A DNA stretch of 64,000 nt from contig CAWVNO010002543.1 in NCBI GenBank assembly GCA_963930645.1, forward strand, positions 1 through 64,000, given 5' to 3'. Below, piece after piece: positions 33,855 through 47,393 of this stretch. Position numbers and translations under genes: made by a program. Numbering within the stretch: the first letter of the stretch is position 1; each line of letters opens with the position of its first letter. Below the pieces are notes generated by a model. The model made no database searches, was not told the origin of the DNA, and worked only from the letters and a program-made list of their open reading frames with translations. This stretch comes from Salticus scenicus. Lineage: Eukaryota; Arthropoda; Arachnida; Araneae; Salticidae.

Positions 33855-34082
33855 GGGGGGGGGGGGGACTGGTCTGAACTGAAGAATGATATTTAAACTG
33901 AAATCATGTGATAAAACTTTAACATTTAAGTGTAACTCATTTGTGATACTTTTTTTCTCCCAGTACTTTGAATAATTTATACGTATTATACAGTTTCAAT
34001 ACATATTTTCTCCATCTAAAATAGTTAAAATTTTACTATATATATAGGTGCGCTTTTGTTTATATTTGACCCCTGTTTTAAT

Positions 34083-34117
<35 letters not shown>

Positions 34118-35395
34118 CGTTTTAAAAGTTTATAATTCTCTAATTCCTACATATATATTTTTTAATACAAAGGAAATAAAACATAACTCTTATTTAATAT
34201 TACAATGATAAAATTCCTATACAATTCTGTAGGAATAGATTAAAAAAATATTATTTTACAAATTAAATTTTAAATTCACGAGCCCATCTTAAAAGTAAAA
34301 CTTTTTATAAACATCATCTATGTTCATTTAAATTATGATATATTAATCTAAAAATATTTTTACCTAACTTTGTGTATTAATTTTATTTAATCTAATTTTA
34401 ATATTTATAAATTTAGAACTGTAATATACGTAGTTCTTTTTAAATATAATTATCCTATATAAATTTTAAAATGTAAATTAAATTACAAAAAATTCAGAAA
34501 AAAAAAAAAAAAAAAAACTTAAAAGAAAAGAAGAAAATGCAAAACAAATAGCTTTTATATATACTTATCATTTGTTCTAGAATCAATGCGTTTTTAATAT
34601 TAAATTTAATATGCATAACCCAAGTAAAAAATGCTAAAATAATTTAAAATTGTTTTAGACTATACCACTTCCCTTATTTTCTTTTATTTTTGTTTCTTTT
34701 ATTCTTACTTTAAACAACTTTACGGCAAATATTAAATGTTAAATTGGTATTTATAAACTGCGTGGCTAATTTACGAATAAACAACGTAAAAGTTATAATC
34801 CTGAAACAAAACAGGGCGGCAAAATACTTAACCATTTTATTTTAAAGTCTTTTCACATTTTGGAATTATTTTATTCTTTTAGGTTTTATTTTTGAGCATG
34901 TTTCACACTATTACGCTGTGTTTCAATTTATTTTCATGAACGGAACCTTTTAAGGCCTTACTAAATTCATATTTATTTTAATTCCTTACTATAAACTTAA
35001 TTTACGGTCTGCTAGTTCCACAAATATATGTTTTTTTTTTTTGTTTTGTTTTTTGTTTTTTGTTTTTTTTCTTTAATTTTTTTTTTTTTTTTTTTTTTTT
35101 TTAGCGTTTTATAAAGTTTAATTAAAATGCGAAACATAATGTTAGTTTATATTGTAAAGTTTTATTAAATATGAGGATATTTTCAGAAAACTCATATTTC
35201 AAAACTTTACAAAGAAGAAAATATTTGACATACTTTTTAATTTTAACTTTTTGCCTCTCTATATACGTCGCCATAATTGATAAAAAATTTGAAAAATATA
35301 TTTCAATTTATTTTAAAAATTTATTATAACTTCTCGCTTTCTCTTTTTCTCCCTCTCTTTTTCTCTTTCTCTGTGTATATATATACGCATATATA
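31901..35395. other. Long AT-rich stretch with homopolymers
   Basis: No gene, RNA or element boundary is recognised. It contains (CA)n-poly(A) near 32867-32890, poly(T) near 33227-33259, poly(T) running into poly(G) at about 33816-33867, poly(T) near 34089-34117 and 35076-35102, and a CT-rich tract at about 35333-35372. Confidence 0.55.
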
Positions 35396-35720
35396 TAAAT
35401 TTATATTTACATGGGGCTATTGATCCCATGGATGGCCGAAGATCATTGCATAACTTAATACTGGCTACTGCACGCAAAATTTGCCATGACTGCAATTCTC
35501 TTCATGTTTCATAAATGTTGTGCCCCTTGGAATTATCACAGTGGGTGAGCTATCCTATCCACGGAACATCATGTTGTGATGATGCGTCTCCTAAATACCT
35601 CTAGGTTAGAACCCCAGCCATTTGTCAGTAACTCACTGCGAAATGGCTGGGCGACATGACACCCATTCAAGCTGAATTCCTACACTAATTGTAAATGATT
35701 TTTCTCAGTTTAGAAAAACT
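35396..35720. other. Less AT-rich block with a perfect 11-bp hairpin
   Basis: CCCAGCCATTT at 35613-35623 and AAATGGCTGGG at 35641-35651 form an 11-bp stem with a 17-nt loop. The surrounding 300 bp is richer in CG than the neighbours and may be an old SINE-like element. A GGGGTTCTAACC on the minus strand only loosely resembles a tRNA box B. Confidence 0.35.
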
Positions 35721-36243
35721 GAAGCAAGGTAGATTTTTGTGTTGTATCTTAGTAGAGTTGAAGAAAATATTTCAAATTCCTTTTATATGTTCACATAGCT
35801 GTATCTTAAAGTGAGTTGAACTTACACTGCAAAATGTTACATATTTGCAAATACACAGCGAAATTCACGCACAAAAATGCATACATTATTTTATTTTATC
35901 TCATTAAAAATCGTATGAAATTTTCTTCTTTGCAAAATAATATGTTTCGAAATGGACAAATCGGAAAGCTGAAAAAATCAGACAGAAAGAGAAAAGAAAT
36001 GAAACATAGGAGTTGAATGGACATAGGCTTGAACAGACAGAAGTAGATTAAAAAATGCTATATTTTGCTAGATTCTTTTTATGTAAAAAAAAAAAAAAAA
36101 CGAATACATACGTAAAAAAACTATTCACATATTTACTTTTAAAATATTCTCTTTTTTTTCCCATTTTTTTCCCCAAATCTCTCTTTTTTCACATATATAT
36201 ATGAATGTAAAGAGAGGGATGTATTGACAACCTACTTTTAGTA

Positions 36244-36282
<39 letters not shown>

Positions 36283-38638
36283 TTGACTTCAAATAAGTTT
36301 GACACTTTCAGGATAGTTATTAAGAGTAGACATAAGGGTGTTTCTTTATATTTAAATCATAGGAAATTGTGATATTTCTTTCATTTTGATAACAAAGCAT
36401 TTTTGCATATGTTTAATATGAAACTGTTTCAAACCTATTTTATTATATATATATATATATATATTTATTTATTTTTATTTATTTCTGTGTGTATGTGTGT
36501 GTGTTTGTGTGTTTAGAATGTATATTCTTCATGTTTGTTTATTTCTTTTTATTTTCTTACGAATGGGTTTTTAAATACATTAACTAATTCTCATAGTCTT
36601 CGTCTACTTCTCCGTCTAAATATTTATACTATTTTCACACCACTTAACAGGAATTTCGTTAATCATATTACTGCTTTATAAAAAAAAAAGACTTCATTGT
36701 ACTTTTTTTTTCACTGCAGAGTCTTATAATGCACTAAAACGAAGGTTATAGCATATGTTCATAAAAACATAACTATGAATGTGAAGATAATGTTTACGAC
36801 TGTTAAACGAATTTTTTTTCTCCAAATGAAATCCTCAGGATGGCCTATGGATGAAAATGACGTCTATGGACCTCCTATGGACATCTTCAGGTTGTATTGT
36901 GTTGTTAGGGAAAATATAAAAATAATTATGATTATAATAAAAACAGGATAATTTTAAATTATAAACGTATTACGGGAGAAGAACATCTCAGTACAAGGAT
37001 ATCTTCGGTCGCGGAGATTAGATGGGTAATAAACACTTTTGGGGGGAAAAAAATGTTTCTACTTGCAATGTAAAATTATTTATTTCTCTTTCATAAAATT
37101 CGTTCTGCTTTCATTGCGATATTATAAATATACATGAGTTAATTATATGTTTAATTAATATATTTTTATTAGATTATAAATTTTATGTTTTAATATTTTG
37201 TTTATTTTCTGAATGCTGATTCGTACATAGCTAACTCTTTAATTAAGTTACACATTTCTAAAAAATCTAGAATATTTCGATAAAAATTTCATTTTATAAT
37301 TCACAGTTTTAACATTTTTCTTTCAAACAGAACAAATATTTGTGACAAAATATTATCTCCTAGCATTATGTCAACTATACTTGTAAACCGAATGTTTGTC
37401 TTTCTCCTTTTTATTACATTCATATCATATTTCTCACATAGAAATTTATATTTACCTTTAACGTATCAATATATTTTTCAATTTTATCAAGTTTACAGAA
37501 TTAGATATATAAAATACACAAACTTTTTTTTTTCAAAAAATTGTCACAATTTATATAAGTTTAAACTACTGCTTTATAATTTAAAATGTTTGCATAACGC
37601 TGAGGAAGAAATAAACATAATATTATGTAATTTATTAAATGTTACTTCAAGGCAAGTTTAATAAATTTTGTATATATATGTATAAAGGAATTTAAATTTA
37701 GGTATTTGACTGAAGCAAAAATAATAAGTGTTAAATATGCGTTATAAGGCAAGGCGTTATAATTTGTATTTAATTAATTTCTAAATAGTTACATTGTAAA
37801 TAGTTAAATGCCGTTCTTAGGAAAAAGTATAAATGGTTAACTAGTTCATTAAATGATTCTAGAAATCTTAAATTTCTATTCAGTTTTAACTAAAAGATAA
37901 AACCCTTCTTTCAAAACATTTTCATTGAATACTTTCAAGCAAAATAAAATTATTCTAGCGTAAATTATACAAAAGAGACACATTCTGAAATTGAATTTAA
38001 CACTACATTTCCAAAACGAATATTCCATTAAAATAAACTTTACAAAGAGAGGTATTCATAGACTAGCGAAGCATAAATAGAAACATTTACTCTGATTTTA
38101 CTGTAAGTGGAACAGATTAGAATAATCAGGATTTTTATTTTTATGTTAGGTAAATGGAATATATGTCACCTTTATTTTGTGAATCCCTATTTAATACAAT
38201 CTAAAAATTTTGCTTTGTTCTATAAGAGAAGTAATTATATTTCAATAAATAACCGTTTTTAAATAAATAAGTAATATAAAATCCATTTTATTATCAGGCT
38301 TTTTGAAATGAAATGCAGTTTCAACTGTGAATCTTGTCTTCAAGATGTAACACGTTACACAATTTGCAAAACAACTACATTCTGACATAAATGTTACAAA
38401 AGAGATACATTTTTAATTTCCAACTAGTAGTACGTTTATTTAAAGGACTTTCTATTAAATGAAACTTCGTGCACCTTAAAATAGGAAATTACTCAAATAA
38501 CTTTGCATGATGCAGTTTGTGTTTTCTAGGTTTTAACTAGGAAATGCGAGAAATTATAGATATTTTTCAAAAGTGCATTTAAAATTGGGTTAAAAGAATG
38601 AATTAAAAAGCTGAATAAATCTTTATGTATATATACAT
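35721..38638. other. AT-rich stretch, no gene seen
   Basis: It has TA microsatellites at about 36246-36280 and 36445-36465 and a GT-rich run near 36486-36512. An exon-like patch at about 36832-36890 (pyrimidine tract, CTCAG, an open stretch, then CAG-GTTGTA) is too short to call. The 97-codon plus frame at 37368-37661 is AT-codon-rich and unrecognised. Confidence 0.45.
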
Positions 38639-38639
38639 T

Positions 38640-39773
38640 GTGTCTCAAAATTACAGCGACAACTTTTAAGAGGAGATAAGTTATATCATAAGGACCCAGA
38701 ATTGCTTAGGAACACATACCCTTAAATGTCTTCTTATCCATTTATGAACCGGAGGCTTTGGGGCACTTTTTAACAGATGTGGGCGTGACTTTTAAAGTTA
38801 TAATTTTTAACAGACTTATTTTTTGTGCAAATGGTTACTTTAAAATATATGCACAGTAATAATGCTGTTTCTAATCAATGTCCTTAAAGTTCAGTATTAA
38901 TACAAACATTGTGTATATTTTGGGAAATGATGAATTGTTGGGAAATTTTATAATGTAGACGGAGGTACAAATAGAAAAAGCTGGAATACACTTGAGCAGT
39001 AGATAGCACTCATACATGGCGGTAATTGTTAAAAAATCTTCAGTATGTTTCCACTTGTTAAAGGGTTAATATTACACTGAGAAAAAATATATACCGCCTT
39101 TATTTAAAATTAATAAGTGGTCATTTCCTAAATACCTAAACTAGAAATATAGATTTCCGAGCTATGCTTATGACGCACGCCAATAAACTGAATAGACAAA
39201 ATTATCAAGAATTCCCTGTCTACTTATCTACAGATGGTGAAACATTATTCTGAATATTACAAATCCTTTGTATTGAGAGATATTCCCTCTTGGTTTCCTA
39301 GAATTGGATCATACGTCAAGATTATTGTTGCTAAAACTCGCCTCTGTCTCTCACATTAATTTGCAGAGATTTTTAAATAAGTTTGACCTCGATGATATAG
39401 GCAAACGCTTTGGAATTCTAATAGGGATTTATAGAGCTCGCTTTCAATGAGGACTAGAATTTATAAGGATGAAATGGAACTATTTTTTCTAGAGCCAGAA
39501 TTTAGATTCTAGGCGCCAGTTACAGAATTGTTTCTCAGTGTATGTTTGCTGTAAAATGTTGCTAAGTATTCTCATAATGTCAGCTGTTAATTATATCAAC
39601 TTAAAGGTTGTAATTCTACATTTGTGTCGCCATCATGTGTTAAAAATTACCCCAAAATACTTTTTTCTTAAATGTTTGAGATGACATTTGTGGGCATGGA
39701 TTTCTACGTAATTCTGAATCCTAAAAATTAGCCCAATCTCCTCTTAAAGTTTGCCGACGTAATATTGGGGCAC
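38640..39773. mobile_element. Foldback element interrupted by a CACTGAG MITE
   Basis: The left end (38640: GTGTCTCAAAATTACAGCGA, then CAACTTTTAAGAGGAGATAAG) is the inverted counterpart of the right end, whose reverse complement reads GTGCCCCAATATTACGTCGG, then CAAACTTTAAGAGGAGATTGG. The similarity runs inwards for about 90 bp. Without the nested 466-bp MITE the outer element would be about 670 bp. No transposase frame is seen, so it is probably non-autonomous. Confidence 0.75.
39075..39540 (-). mobile_element. CACTGAG MITE, copy D, nested
   Basis: Ends CACTGAGAAAAAATATATAC and CAGAATTGTTTCTCAGTG with TA on both sides (39073-39074 and 39541-39542). The body matches copies A and B in reverse orientation. 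This is the best-preserved insertion of the family here and shows the TA target duplication. Confidence 0.9.
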
Positions 39774-41100
39774 TCTCTATATATATTTCCCTATATACTG
39801 TACAAATGTATGACACTGAAAACGCGTATTTTAAACTATATTTACTTATTTATAGTTTAAGAAACTTAAATATGCATCTCTGCTCGATTATCCTTTGGCA
39901 TTTTTAAAAAATATTTTGTACAAGTACACGATGGCATTTATTATAAACAACTACTATTCAGAAACAAATGTTCTGTAACTGCCCAATTAAAAGGATCAAA
40001 TTTAAATGTGCATTGCGTGGATTATGAATCCGAGAATTATATATATATATATATATTACGAGCACAATATATTCTGCTTATATTTTAAGCGCCATGCAAA
40101 ACAATTTTTTCTCTTTGTGACGATTTTGGCGTCATATTTACTCTGACGCGACGACAGCTCTGATACCACGTTACTAAATTTTCCAAATATTTTAACATTT
40201 AAAAATTTTGATTTACTGAAGTGTGCTGCTTATTCTCTCTTGGGGATGATTATAGTTGTGATGGCATTTTTCTGAAATATCCATACGTGTCAATCCAGAA
40301 CCTTGATCCCCTAAAGCATGTTTTTTTCAGAATTACTGTCTTGGGGGAATGGTATAAGAGGAGATGACAAGTTCGGAAAAACATGAAGCCATAATCGTAA
40401 CCACAGAAGGCATTATGTATACACTGCACGAGCTAAAGATTTGATAGACTGAATAAAGCTCAGCGGAAGCGCTGGTATTGCGACAACCACGTTGAATAAA
40501 CAACAGTAAACTTCATTTACTCTGCATGCAATATTCCGTATGTCCTCTTCTCTTATGTCATTTCTCCAAGATCGTGATTCTGCATTATCAAAACAAGAAA
40601 AAAAAAAAAAAAACTTTTGTGCCAAGTTTGTGCTTCATCATTGTGTACAATGTTTTTTTGCGTATGAGATGAAAACACCACATTTTAAAAAATCTCGTTT
40701 TACTGGTTTTTAAAGTACATATAATACATTTCACTATATCTTAGAAATATAAAAGACACTGTGACTACAGTGTACATTATTATGACACGTACAGTATTTG
40801 GCTCAGTGTTTTAATTTGAAGAGAGAAAAAATGTAATATAAAAATAAGTTATTTTCTAATAACTGCTTTAAAGTTTGATGAGACTTTTTTTTGATTAAAG
40901 GGTGATGTTTATTATTATTGTTGTTATTGTTATATTACTATTATTACTATTATTACTATTATTATTATTTTATAATTATTACATGTATGAATACAGCACT
41001 TAAATTTTCTAAAAATATATGTATTTGATTGATCTTAAGCAGCAACATTGAGCAATCCACGTTAAACTAGTATGTTGTGGCCACCACAAGACTTTCTTCT
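39774..41100. other. AT-rich spacer, no certain gene
   Basis: A minus-strand open frame at 40625-40413 (with SRSWRNDIREEDIRNIACRV) lies in a less AT-rich patch at about 40220-40640. It could be an old element fragment, but I do not recognise it. TTATTA-type microsatellite at about 40909-40970. Confidence 0.4.
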
Positions 41101-41167
41101 ATATTTTCCTATACATATTCAATCAGTAACAATATTTAAAAAAAAAAAAAAAAAAGATTTTTTTTTT

Positions 41168-41200
<33 letters not shown>

Positions 41201-41285
41201 TGAAAATTAATACATATTCAATCACTAACAATATTTAAAAAAAAAAAAAAAATAGAATTTTTTTCTAAGTTTTTTTTTTTTTTTT
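41101..41285 (+). repeat. 100-bp direct repeat with long A and T runs
   Basis: ACATATTCAATCA-TAACAATATTTAAAA occurs at about 41114 and 41213, each copy followed by poly(A) and then poly(T). Confidence 0.8.
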
Positions 41286-41853
41286 GGTTAAAAGTAAAAA
41301 AAATCGATAACTTTGTTTTAAATTATCACAGATTTATAGTTCAACCATTCGTTTTAAAGGTATTGACGAGACCTTTCGAATGATACCCATCTTCAAAATT
41401 TACCCCCCCCCGGGGGGGTACTTTCCACCCCCCCCCGGTGGGGGGGGAACCGATGCCCCCACATGCACAAAAATTTTTTCCCAGTTAACTATTACTATTA
41501 TCAATGAGACCTTTCGAAAGATACCCATCTTGAAAATTTACTTCCCCGGGGGGGTACTTCCCTCCCAGGGGGGGGGGGGAACCGATGCCCCCCATGCACA
41601 AAATTTTTTTCCTAGTTACGTACTACTATTATCAATAATTCATATTAATTTTACAAACACAAGTGTAAAATAACTCTTATTATGCACATTTATACGGATT
41701 TTTGTCCTATGCTGCCATGTTAAAAATTTAGATAAAATGCTATCACAGCGCCACCTGTTGAGCTATTGATCCCCAAATATAATCAGCAACAGTTTATGTT
41801 GGGGACCAACTAAATACCAAGTTTGGTAAAATTTCGTTAAAAAAAAAAAAAAA
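41286..41853 (+). mobile_element. GC-rich retroposon, truncated upstream copy
   Basis: It aligns with 41888-42290 from AAAAATCGATAACTTTG to CTAAATACCAAGTTTGGT, then ends in poly(A) instead of continuing. Inside it a 130-bp module (ACGAGACCTTTCGAATGATAC, C-run, G-run, GAACCGATGCCCCC) is present twice, at about 41364 and 41501. Runs of 7-9 C or G form perfect palindromes. The 97-codon frame at 41380-41673 reads through these modules and is an artefact. Confidence 0.7.
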
Positions 41854-41887
41854 ATACGATTATTTTTCTAAGTTTTTTTTTTGTTAA

Positions 41888-42330
41888 AAGTAAAAAAAAT
41901 CGATAACTTTGTTTTAAATTATCACAGATTTATGGTTCAACCATTCGTTTTAAAGGTATTGACGAGATCTTTCGAATGATACCCATCTTCAAAATTTAAC
42001 CCCCCCGGGGGGGTACTTCCCCCCCAGGGGGGGAACCGATGCCCCCCCATGCACAATTTTTTTTCCTAGTTAACTACTACTATCATCAATAATTCAAATT
42101 CATTATACAATCACAAGTTTAAAATAACTCTCATTATGCCCATTTATACGGAATTTTGTCCTATGCTGCCATGTTAAAAATTTGCATAAAATGCGATTAC
42201 AGCGCCACCTGTTGAGCTATTGATCCCCAAATCTAATGGGCACCAGTTCATGTCAGGGTGCAACTAAATACCAAGTTTGGTTAAATTTCATTCATATGTT
42301 CGTGAGATACAGCGTCCACAAAAAAATGAT

Positions 42331-42361
<31 letters not shown>

Positions 42362-42500
42362 CACAGACAGACACACAGACAGACATTTTCTGAAAACTAT
42401 CAATTCGTGTTCAGGACATCCCAAAACGTGTAGATCCGTCAAAAAACGGAGGTCGAAAATTTTCGCGAATCCAATACTTTCTCTATATTACATATAGAAG

Positions 42501-42532
<32 letters not shown>
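41888..42532 (+). mobile_element. GC-rich retroposon, complete 3' end
   Basis: Starts in AAAAATCGATAACTTTG, contains one C-run/G-run palindrome module (about 42000-42047), then CAGCGCCACCTGTTGAGCTA, the (GACA)n microsatellite (about 42331-42385), the ACTTTCTCTATAT hairpin and poly(A) of about 27. The part from 42306 is the same as window positions 1-232. Confidence 0.7.
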
Positions 42533-42534
<2 letters not shown>

Positions 42535-43867
42535 CATTATTTAATTTCCTTAATCATCATTAAATACAGAACAAAGCTTGTTTATTGTTTAATCTACTAA
42601 TTAACGTTAAGAATTTAAAATTTGTAACTTTTATTTCCCTGTTTTTATAAACGACCTTAATATAAAGTTAAAGGTACTTGCTTTAATATGGCTCCTGCCA
42701 ATTTTAACAAATTTGAAATTTGATAATTTAATCTTTTTACGAGCATTTTATTAAATGTTAAATGTTTAACATATATAAATCTATAAAGGTTTAAAAACTG
42801 TTATTTAATTAGTTTAAAAAATTTAAATCCCAACAAAGGTTAATGACAAAAGTACTTACTCCTTTTTTTTTTTCACATTTCCAGACACTAAAATTCCTAT
42901 TGAAGTTAATACGAAACACAAAAATTTCCTTTGTTGTGTGAATGTGTTGCTTACACAATATTTTTGAAATGATTGGAAACGTTGGATTTGTTTCGGATTA
43001 GTTTAAAAAGCGTAGAATTGCCCACAAACGTAAACAAAAATTAAATATTTAACAGAAACTTTTCAATCACTTAACAGATAGAACATTGAAAAAGGCGAAT
43101 GTTTCAGAAAGTTTTCGGAGAGCATACTTAAATGTGTTGCTATAATGAAAAATTGTAAGCTTTTTGCAATATAACTGAAACATTCTGTGTTGTGTTGTTA
43201 GCGCTTATCAATATTTTTATTAAAATTGAATATTATTTCAAAATTAGTCAAATTATCTATCTATATCTCACATATATTAGAGTACTACAAATTCTTAACA
43301 GATCAACAGCATATCAAATTCATGAACTTCTGAACATTTAAATGTATATACATAATAATACTTTACATGTGCTTTTGCACCCCAGACTCTTAAGCAATGG
43401 ACAAGAAAAAAAAGGCTTATTTACAAGCCACACTTTCCTTTTTTCTTTTTTTTTTCATAAGATGGGAGTGAATTTGGGGAAGACAAATCTCACAATACCT
43501 TATCAATAAATAAAATATTTCGTTAAATAATTCAGCCCTCTATAATATAAGCCCCCATACAATCCTTCATATTAAATAAAATATTTTTAATAATAATAAT
43601 CCAGTCCCCTATAATGTAAACCAACACAATATGGCTCTTAATTAAAAAAACCCTGATGGCCACTTAAAACTCCTGCCTCCTGCCCCCTTTTACCAATCAA
43701 TAACCAGTAGAAATAATCATAGTTAAAAATCCCTCAAATGAAAAAAAGAATGCACGCCCTCGCAATATCTATCTATCTATCTATCTATCTATGTATCTAT
43801 CTATCTACATATATATATATATAATAAAATAAATTATAATAATAATAGCGAAGAAAAAAGTAATAAT

Positions 43868-43909
<42 letters not shown>

Positions 43910-45147
43910 CTGCGGAGTGAATAGAAAAGTAAATAGATTCTTCTGACACGGACAGAGCAAACAATCTCGAAATTCATAAAAAAGAAAAAAAAAAAATCAC
44001 GGAATATGAATTCAAGAGTACTCTGCGGAAAAGCGCTGAGGCATCTCCGGTAAAGAGCGAGCGTGGAGACCATCTTCTCGAGCATACGAAAGAGCCAAGG
44101 ATGCTTATCACATCGCTGGAAAAAGCAGCACAGTTGTAGACCATTTATTTCTAAAATGGACGAGCATCCATTATTGATCATATCAACATTCTCAGGTGAG
44201 ACTGGTTACGTGGTTTATTTCTAAGTGACCATCCCTCATTTTAAATAAAGAGAAAAATTCAGCAAAAAAAAAAAAAAAAAAAAAGAGCCTAACTATATAG
44301 GATTAAATTAATCTAAGATAAGAATTTTTTTCTTGTAAGTCTGTTATTAAGTCCAATTATTCTATTTTATTTTACTTGTGATTATTATTATGATGAGCAT
44401 ACTATTTTTCAATTACAAAAAAAGAATATAATAACTGAAATAAATAAACTATCAAATCTAATTATTCTACTTTGTTTCTTAATTATTATTATTGTGAGTA
44501 TATTACTTTCTAATTAAAAGAAAGAATATAACTGAAATAAATATAAAATCAAAAAAGGAAAATAAGATGAAGTCTGTTATTAACTCTAATTATCCTATTT
44601 TATTTTATGTGTGATTACTATTTTGAGCATATTATCTTCTAATCAAAAAGAAATATCTATCGCAATAACTAGAATGTGGATTATGGGGTGTTGCGGGAAT
44701 CTATACATCACTGACAATAATCAATTCTGGCAAAAAAGTAGAAAATCGATCCCTAAGGAAGGAAGTTAGTTCCTACACCTCCCTTGTTCCGATTAATTCC
44801 TGTACACTCCCAATTAATTCCTATACCTATCTTATTCTGAACATTTTGACACTTTTTTTTTTCATTAATGCGCCGTTACATTGTGAGATATTACGAAGAG
44901 CGAAAAGTGACGCCGTTCTTTTCATATGCCGATATTCGATTGTCATTTATCAGCTCATCGTATACTTGAACTTGCGTGCTAGGAAATACCAGTAGAGATA
45001 GATATACGGTATTTTATTCTTTTTGAGTTAAGAAAGTGTAGTAATGCAACATTTGATACAAAAAACATTTACGATGTTTGTCCAAGTGCATTAAATATTC
45101 ATAAATGCTAAATGTGTTTTCTAAGAATAGTTCTAGCAGTTTTGATT
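42533..45147. other. Spacer, copy of 233-2834
   Basis: The same AT-rich sequence and microsatellites. The AAT run is longer than in copy 1. Confidence 0.6.
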
Positions 45148-45828
45148 TTTAAGACTCGAATCAATCAGGACGACCAGAGAATGAAGTGGAAGTGTGGAAG
45201 TGAAAGAAAATCCGAGTCACGCCATCTACAAACTGTCAAACATTCTTAAACAACATCAGTTCACATGGAAGAGCATTTGCAGCAGATTGGTAAAATAAAC
45301 AGAGCAGTTGTTTGGGTCAAACATGATCTGCCCCTTGAAAACAAAGCTAACCGATAGAGCTCATACAACTTAGTGCTTCATTGTCACAATACTGAAATAC
45401 TTTTTGATTGCTTGATAAGTGAAGATGAAAAATGGGTCCTTTGTGTTGATTGAAAATGCCAAAAGCAATGTCTTTCTGTGAAAGAATTTCAATGAAATAT
45501 TGCTAAGCTGGGTGTTCTGTGCGTTTCGTAGAGTATTTGAGAGTTCGTTCATTTTGAGGTCCTGAAAGATGGACAAATTGGGAAAACACACATTTTGTAT
45601 GTTGGATCCAGTTAACCATACAATTGGATCCAGTTAACCAATCTTTAACTAAAAAGTGACTAGCGATTGTAAAAAAAAAGTCGTTTTTCGTGCAACTCAA
45701 TAATGCAAAACAGCACTGTGAAAGGCGGACCGAAAAAGAAAAGAAGAAAGAAAAACTTGGATGCTATTTAACTTGCGATCTCCAGATATTTTGGTCGAAA
45801 ACTAGTTGATTTTGGCATTGAAAATTCT
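45148..45828 (+). pseudogene. Mariner-family transposase pseudogene, second copy
   Basis: Copy of 2835-3515 with the same stops, frameshifts and Asp-to-Asn change, so the damage predates the large duplication (or the copies are alleles). Confidence 0.8.
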
Positions 45829-47344
45829 CACACTAGATTTCAAATGATTGTTGTTAATGAGGGTTATTACACCAGTGATTAAATTTAAACACGTGTTAAA
45901 AAATTATATGTTTGAATTTACTTTTAAAAAAAAGACATTACTTTTCTGTCCCTGTGAAGTCGTTCCTTCACATATATGAGTTTTAATTATAGCTTTAAAT
46001 AAAGGCAATAATTAATTACTATATTTTCAATAAATTAAATAGCTAATAAAAATAGATAACGAAACTCTAAATTACTTTTATATTTATTCGCTTTTATCTA
46101 GATTACATATCTTAATTTTAATAATACCTTATCCCTTATGCTATTAATAAATCTTCTGAGAACAAAAACATATTCTTTTTAAATGACATCTCTCAAAATT
46201 ATAATCTCTCCTAAATCATTTAATAAATAAAATATAAAAAAATATTATTTTCATTTATCAACCGTTGTATACATAATTACATTTTCATTCTTTTAAAATT
46301 GCGCAAGTCAACTTTGTTATAAATAAATTAGGCTATAATTCCCGTTGTAATATCATTAAAGGGGTAATTTATATTTTTTATGACAGGATGTGCAATAATT
46401 CGCAGACTTTTGTCTCGCTTTCTTAACGGCTTTCTGGTGATAAAACTTGGCATTGATGATTGGCGTTATTTCTTTAATGGACGTGCAAAATTCAAAAGAT
46501 TTATATTAATTTGATCTAGAAACAATGGATTAGCTTTGGCTGGAAGGTTTGGCACTGTTTTAATAATCTTGGCGTAATTCAGCAGTCCGGTCTTGATTGC
46601 GACTCGGTCAACTTAAGATTCTCTCGTTAACTACTGGTGTAAAAAGCACGTAATTCGCGAAGCCCTCTCTCTCTCATCTAACCCTATGTATGTCTGTTAA
46701 ACTTTATAATAGACATTTTAAAATACTTTTTATTAAAAACTTTCTTGATTTCCATAATGCCTAATAAAGATGATGCTGCAAAATTATTAGTTTTTCTTCT
46801 TCACGGTCTGAAGTTTACTGTTCCTGGAGTTATTTAGAGATCTCAGCCTATTTCTCAAGTACACAGTTATAGTATACAGTCCCACTAAAATTATGTCACA
46901 AAATGTGCAATATAATCAACAATTTTAAATGGCTTTTCGTCAATGTGCATATATACTATTTCTTGTTTTAAATAAGCTAAGCCTTTTTTTTTTTTTTTTT
47001 GCAATTGAGATAGTGATTAAGAAAAAAAACTTGCTTTTCATTATATGTTTGATTAACTTGTCCATGGAGCTCGGGTTTTATTTTATTATTAATTTAAAAA
47101 AAAAGTTTTATATTTCGTAGTTTTACAATACGTAATAAATGCCACATTAGATATACCTACAAATACATGAACAGTAGTGTGTAATATACAATAGTAAATT
47201 ATTATTAAAAAAAATAATAGACAATGCAAGACAATATTTAAAATCAAGTTTCTATTTTTAATTTTTTTTAATTTTAATTAAATGTGTAGTTTATAAATAA
47301 TTTCTTTTTAAATATACAATTTTGCATAAAAATTAAAAGGCGTT

Positions 47345-47393
<49 letters not shown>

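Noticed and set aside
41380..41673. 97-codon glycine/proline-rich frame
   Set aside because: It reads across C-run and G-run palindromes of a repeated non-coding module.
42331..42385. Regular GACA/CACAGACA spacing as a possible CRISPR or satellite array
   Set aside because: It is a simple microsatellite inside a retroposon with no spacers of unique sequence.
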